A program made the translations under genes and the position numbers. Positions 57,304 through 57,374 of a stretch of 57,374 nucleotides of DNA are shown here, piece after piece (the stretch's first letter is position 1; every line of letters starts with the position of its first letter). Location of the stretch: the NCBI GenBank assembly GCA_021805275.1, contig JAJZFQ010000012.1, positions 1 through 57,374 on the forward strand. Reading direction: 5' to 3'. Below the pieces are notes generated by a model. It worked only from the letters and a program-made list of their open reading frames with translations, was not told the DNA's origin and ran no database searches. This DNA comes from Pseudomonadota bacterium (GTDB lineage: Bacteria; Pseudomonadota; Gammaproteobacteria; Steroidobacterales; Steroidobacteraceae).

Positions 57304-57374
57304 ATGCGTGGTTCAAATCGCGTTGTCATTGATTCCGAAACCCATCACGGAAGGCCAGTGATACGGGGCACGCG
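57304..57374 (+). CDS. DUF433 family protein, start only
   Basis: From the ATG at 57304, with GAGG before it, 23 complete codons reach the window edge: VVIDSETHHGRPVIRGTR is the N-terminal signature of DUF433 proteins. These are small DNA-binding, antitoxin-like proteins often paired with a PIN-like DUF5615 toxin. The partner, if any, lies beyond the window. The gene directly follows the integrase, so it is island cargo. Confidence 0.75.
   Translation, partial: MRGSNRVVIDSETHHGRPVIRGT

Overview
The window reads as chromosome of a GC-rich, aerobic, probably CO2-fixing gammaproteobacterium. This is inferred from a red-type (form IC-like) RuBisCO operon with CbbX and CbbR, a complete System I (Ccm) cytochrome c maturation operon, a minor-pilin cluster in the Pseudomonas order (fimT-pilV-pilW-pilX-pilY1-small gene-pilE), the hopanoid genes hpnI and hpnL, and an aerobic ThiO-type thiamin operon. 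No rRNA or species marker is present, so I do not name a genus.

Layout. 1-9.6 kb is less GC-rich and loosely packed: a gene-poor start, a lemA/TPM-domain cluster, hpnL and hpnI, a 142-bp MITE-like element, a beta-barrel protein, and a divergent LysR/SDR pair with a palindrome between them. 9.6-13.1 kb holds a Tat-exported dienelactone-hydrolase-like protein and a three-gene unit (Asp-box propeller, MoaD-like sulfur carrier, E1-rhodanese activating enzyme). 13.5-18.8 kb holds quinol NO reductase, NnrS and NDH-2. 18.8-28.0 kb is the Calvin cycle block: cbbL-S-X-F-P-A plus a wrecked transketolase gene, with divergent cbbR and two CbbR-type sites. 28.0-31.2 kb has a methyltransferase, an LVIVD-type secreted propeller protein and an exported peroxiredoxin. 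31.6-38.9 kb is the type IV pilus minor-pilin operon. 38.9-41.6 kb has three exported or Gly-rich proteins. 41.7-48.0 kb is the operon thiC-O-S-G-E-F-D under a TPP riboswitch. After a KGG-repeat stress protein, 48.8-55.2 kb is ccmABCDEFGHI.

The most striking item is at 55,368-55,719: a tRNA-Leu(UAA) gene split in the anticodon by a 268-nt group I intron that carries the conserved core of the cyanobacterial/plastid tRNA-Leu intron. Directly downstream are a frameshifted P4-type integrase gene and the first codons of a DUF433 gene, so the tRNA probably marks the edge of a mobile island that runs off the window.

Working together: CbbLSX/F/P/A would run carbon fixation, but transketolase must come from elsewhere because the local copy has lost its middle. 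NDH-2, qNOR and NnrS could form a short NADH-quinol-NO route. The Ccm operon would mature c-type cytochromes. Thiamin diphosphate from the thi operon is the cofactor that any functional transketolase needs.
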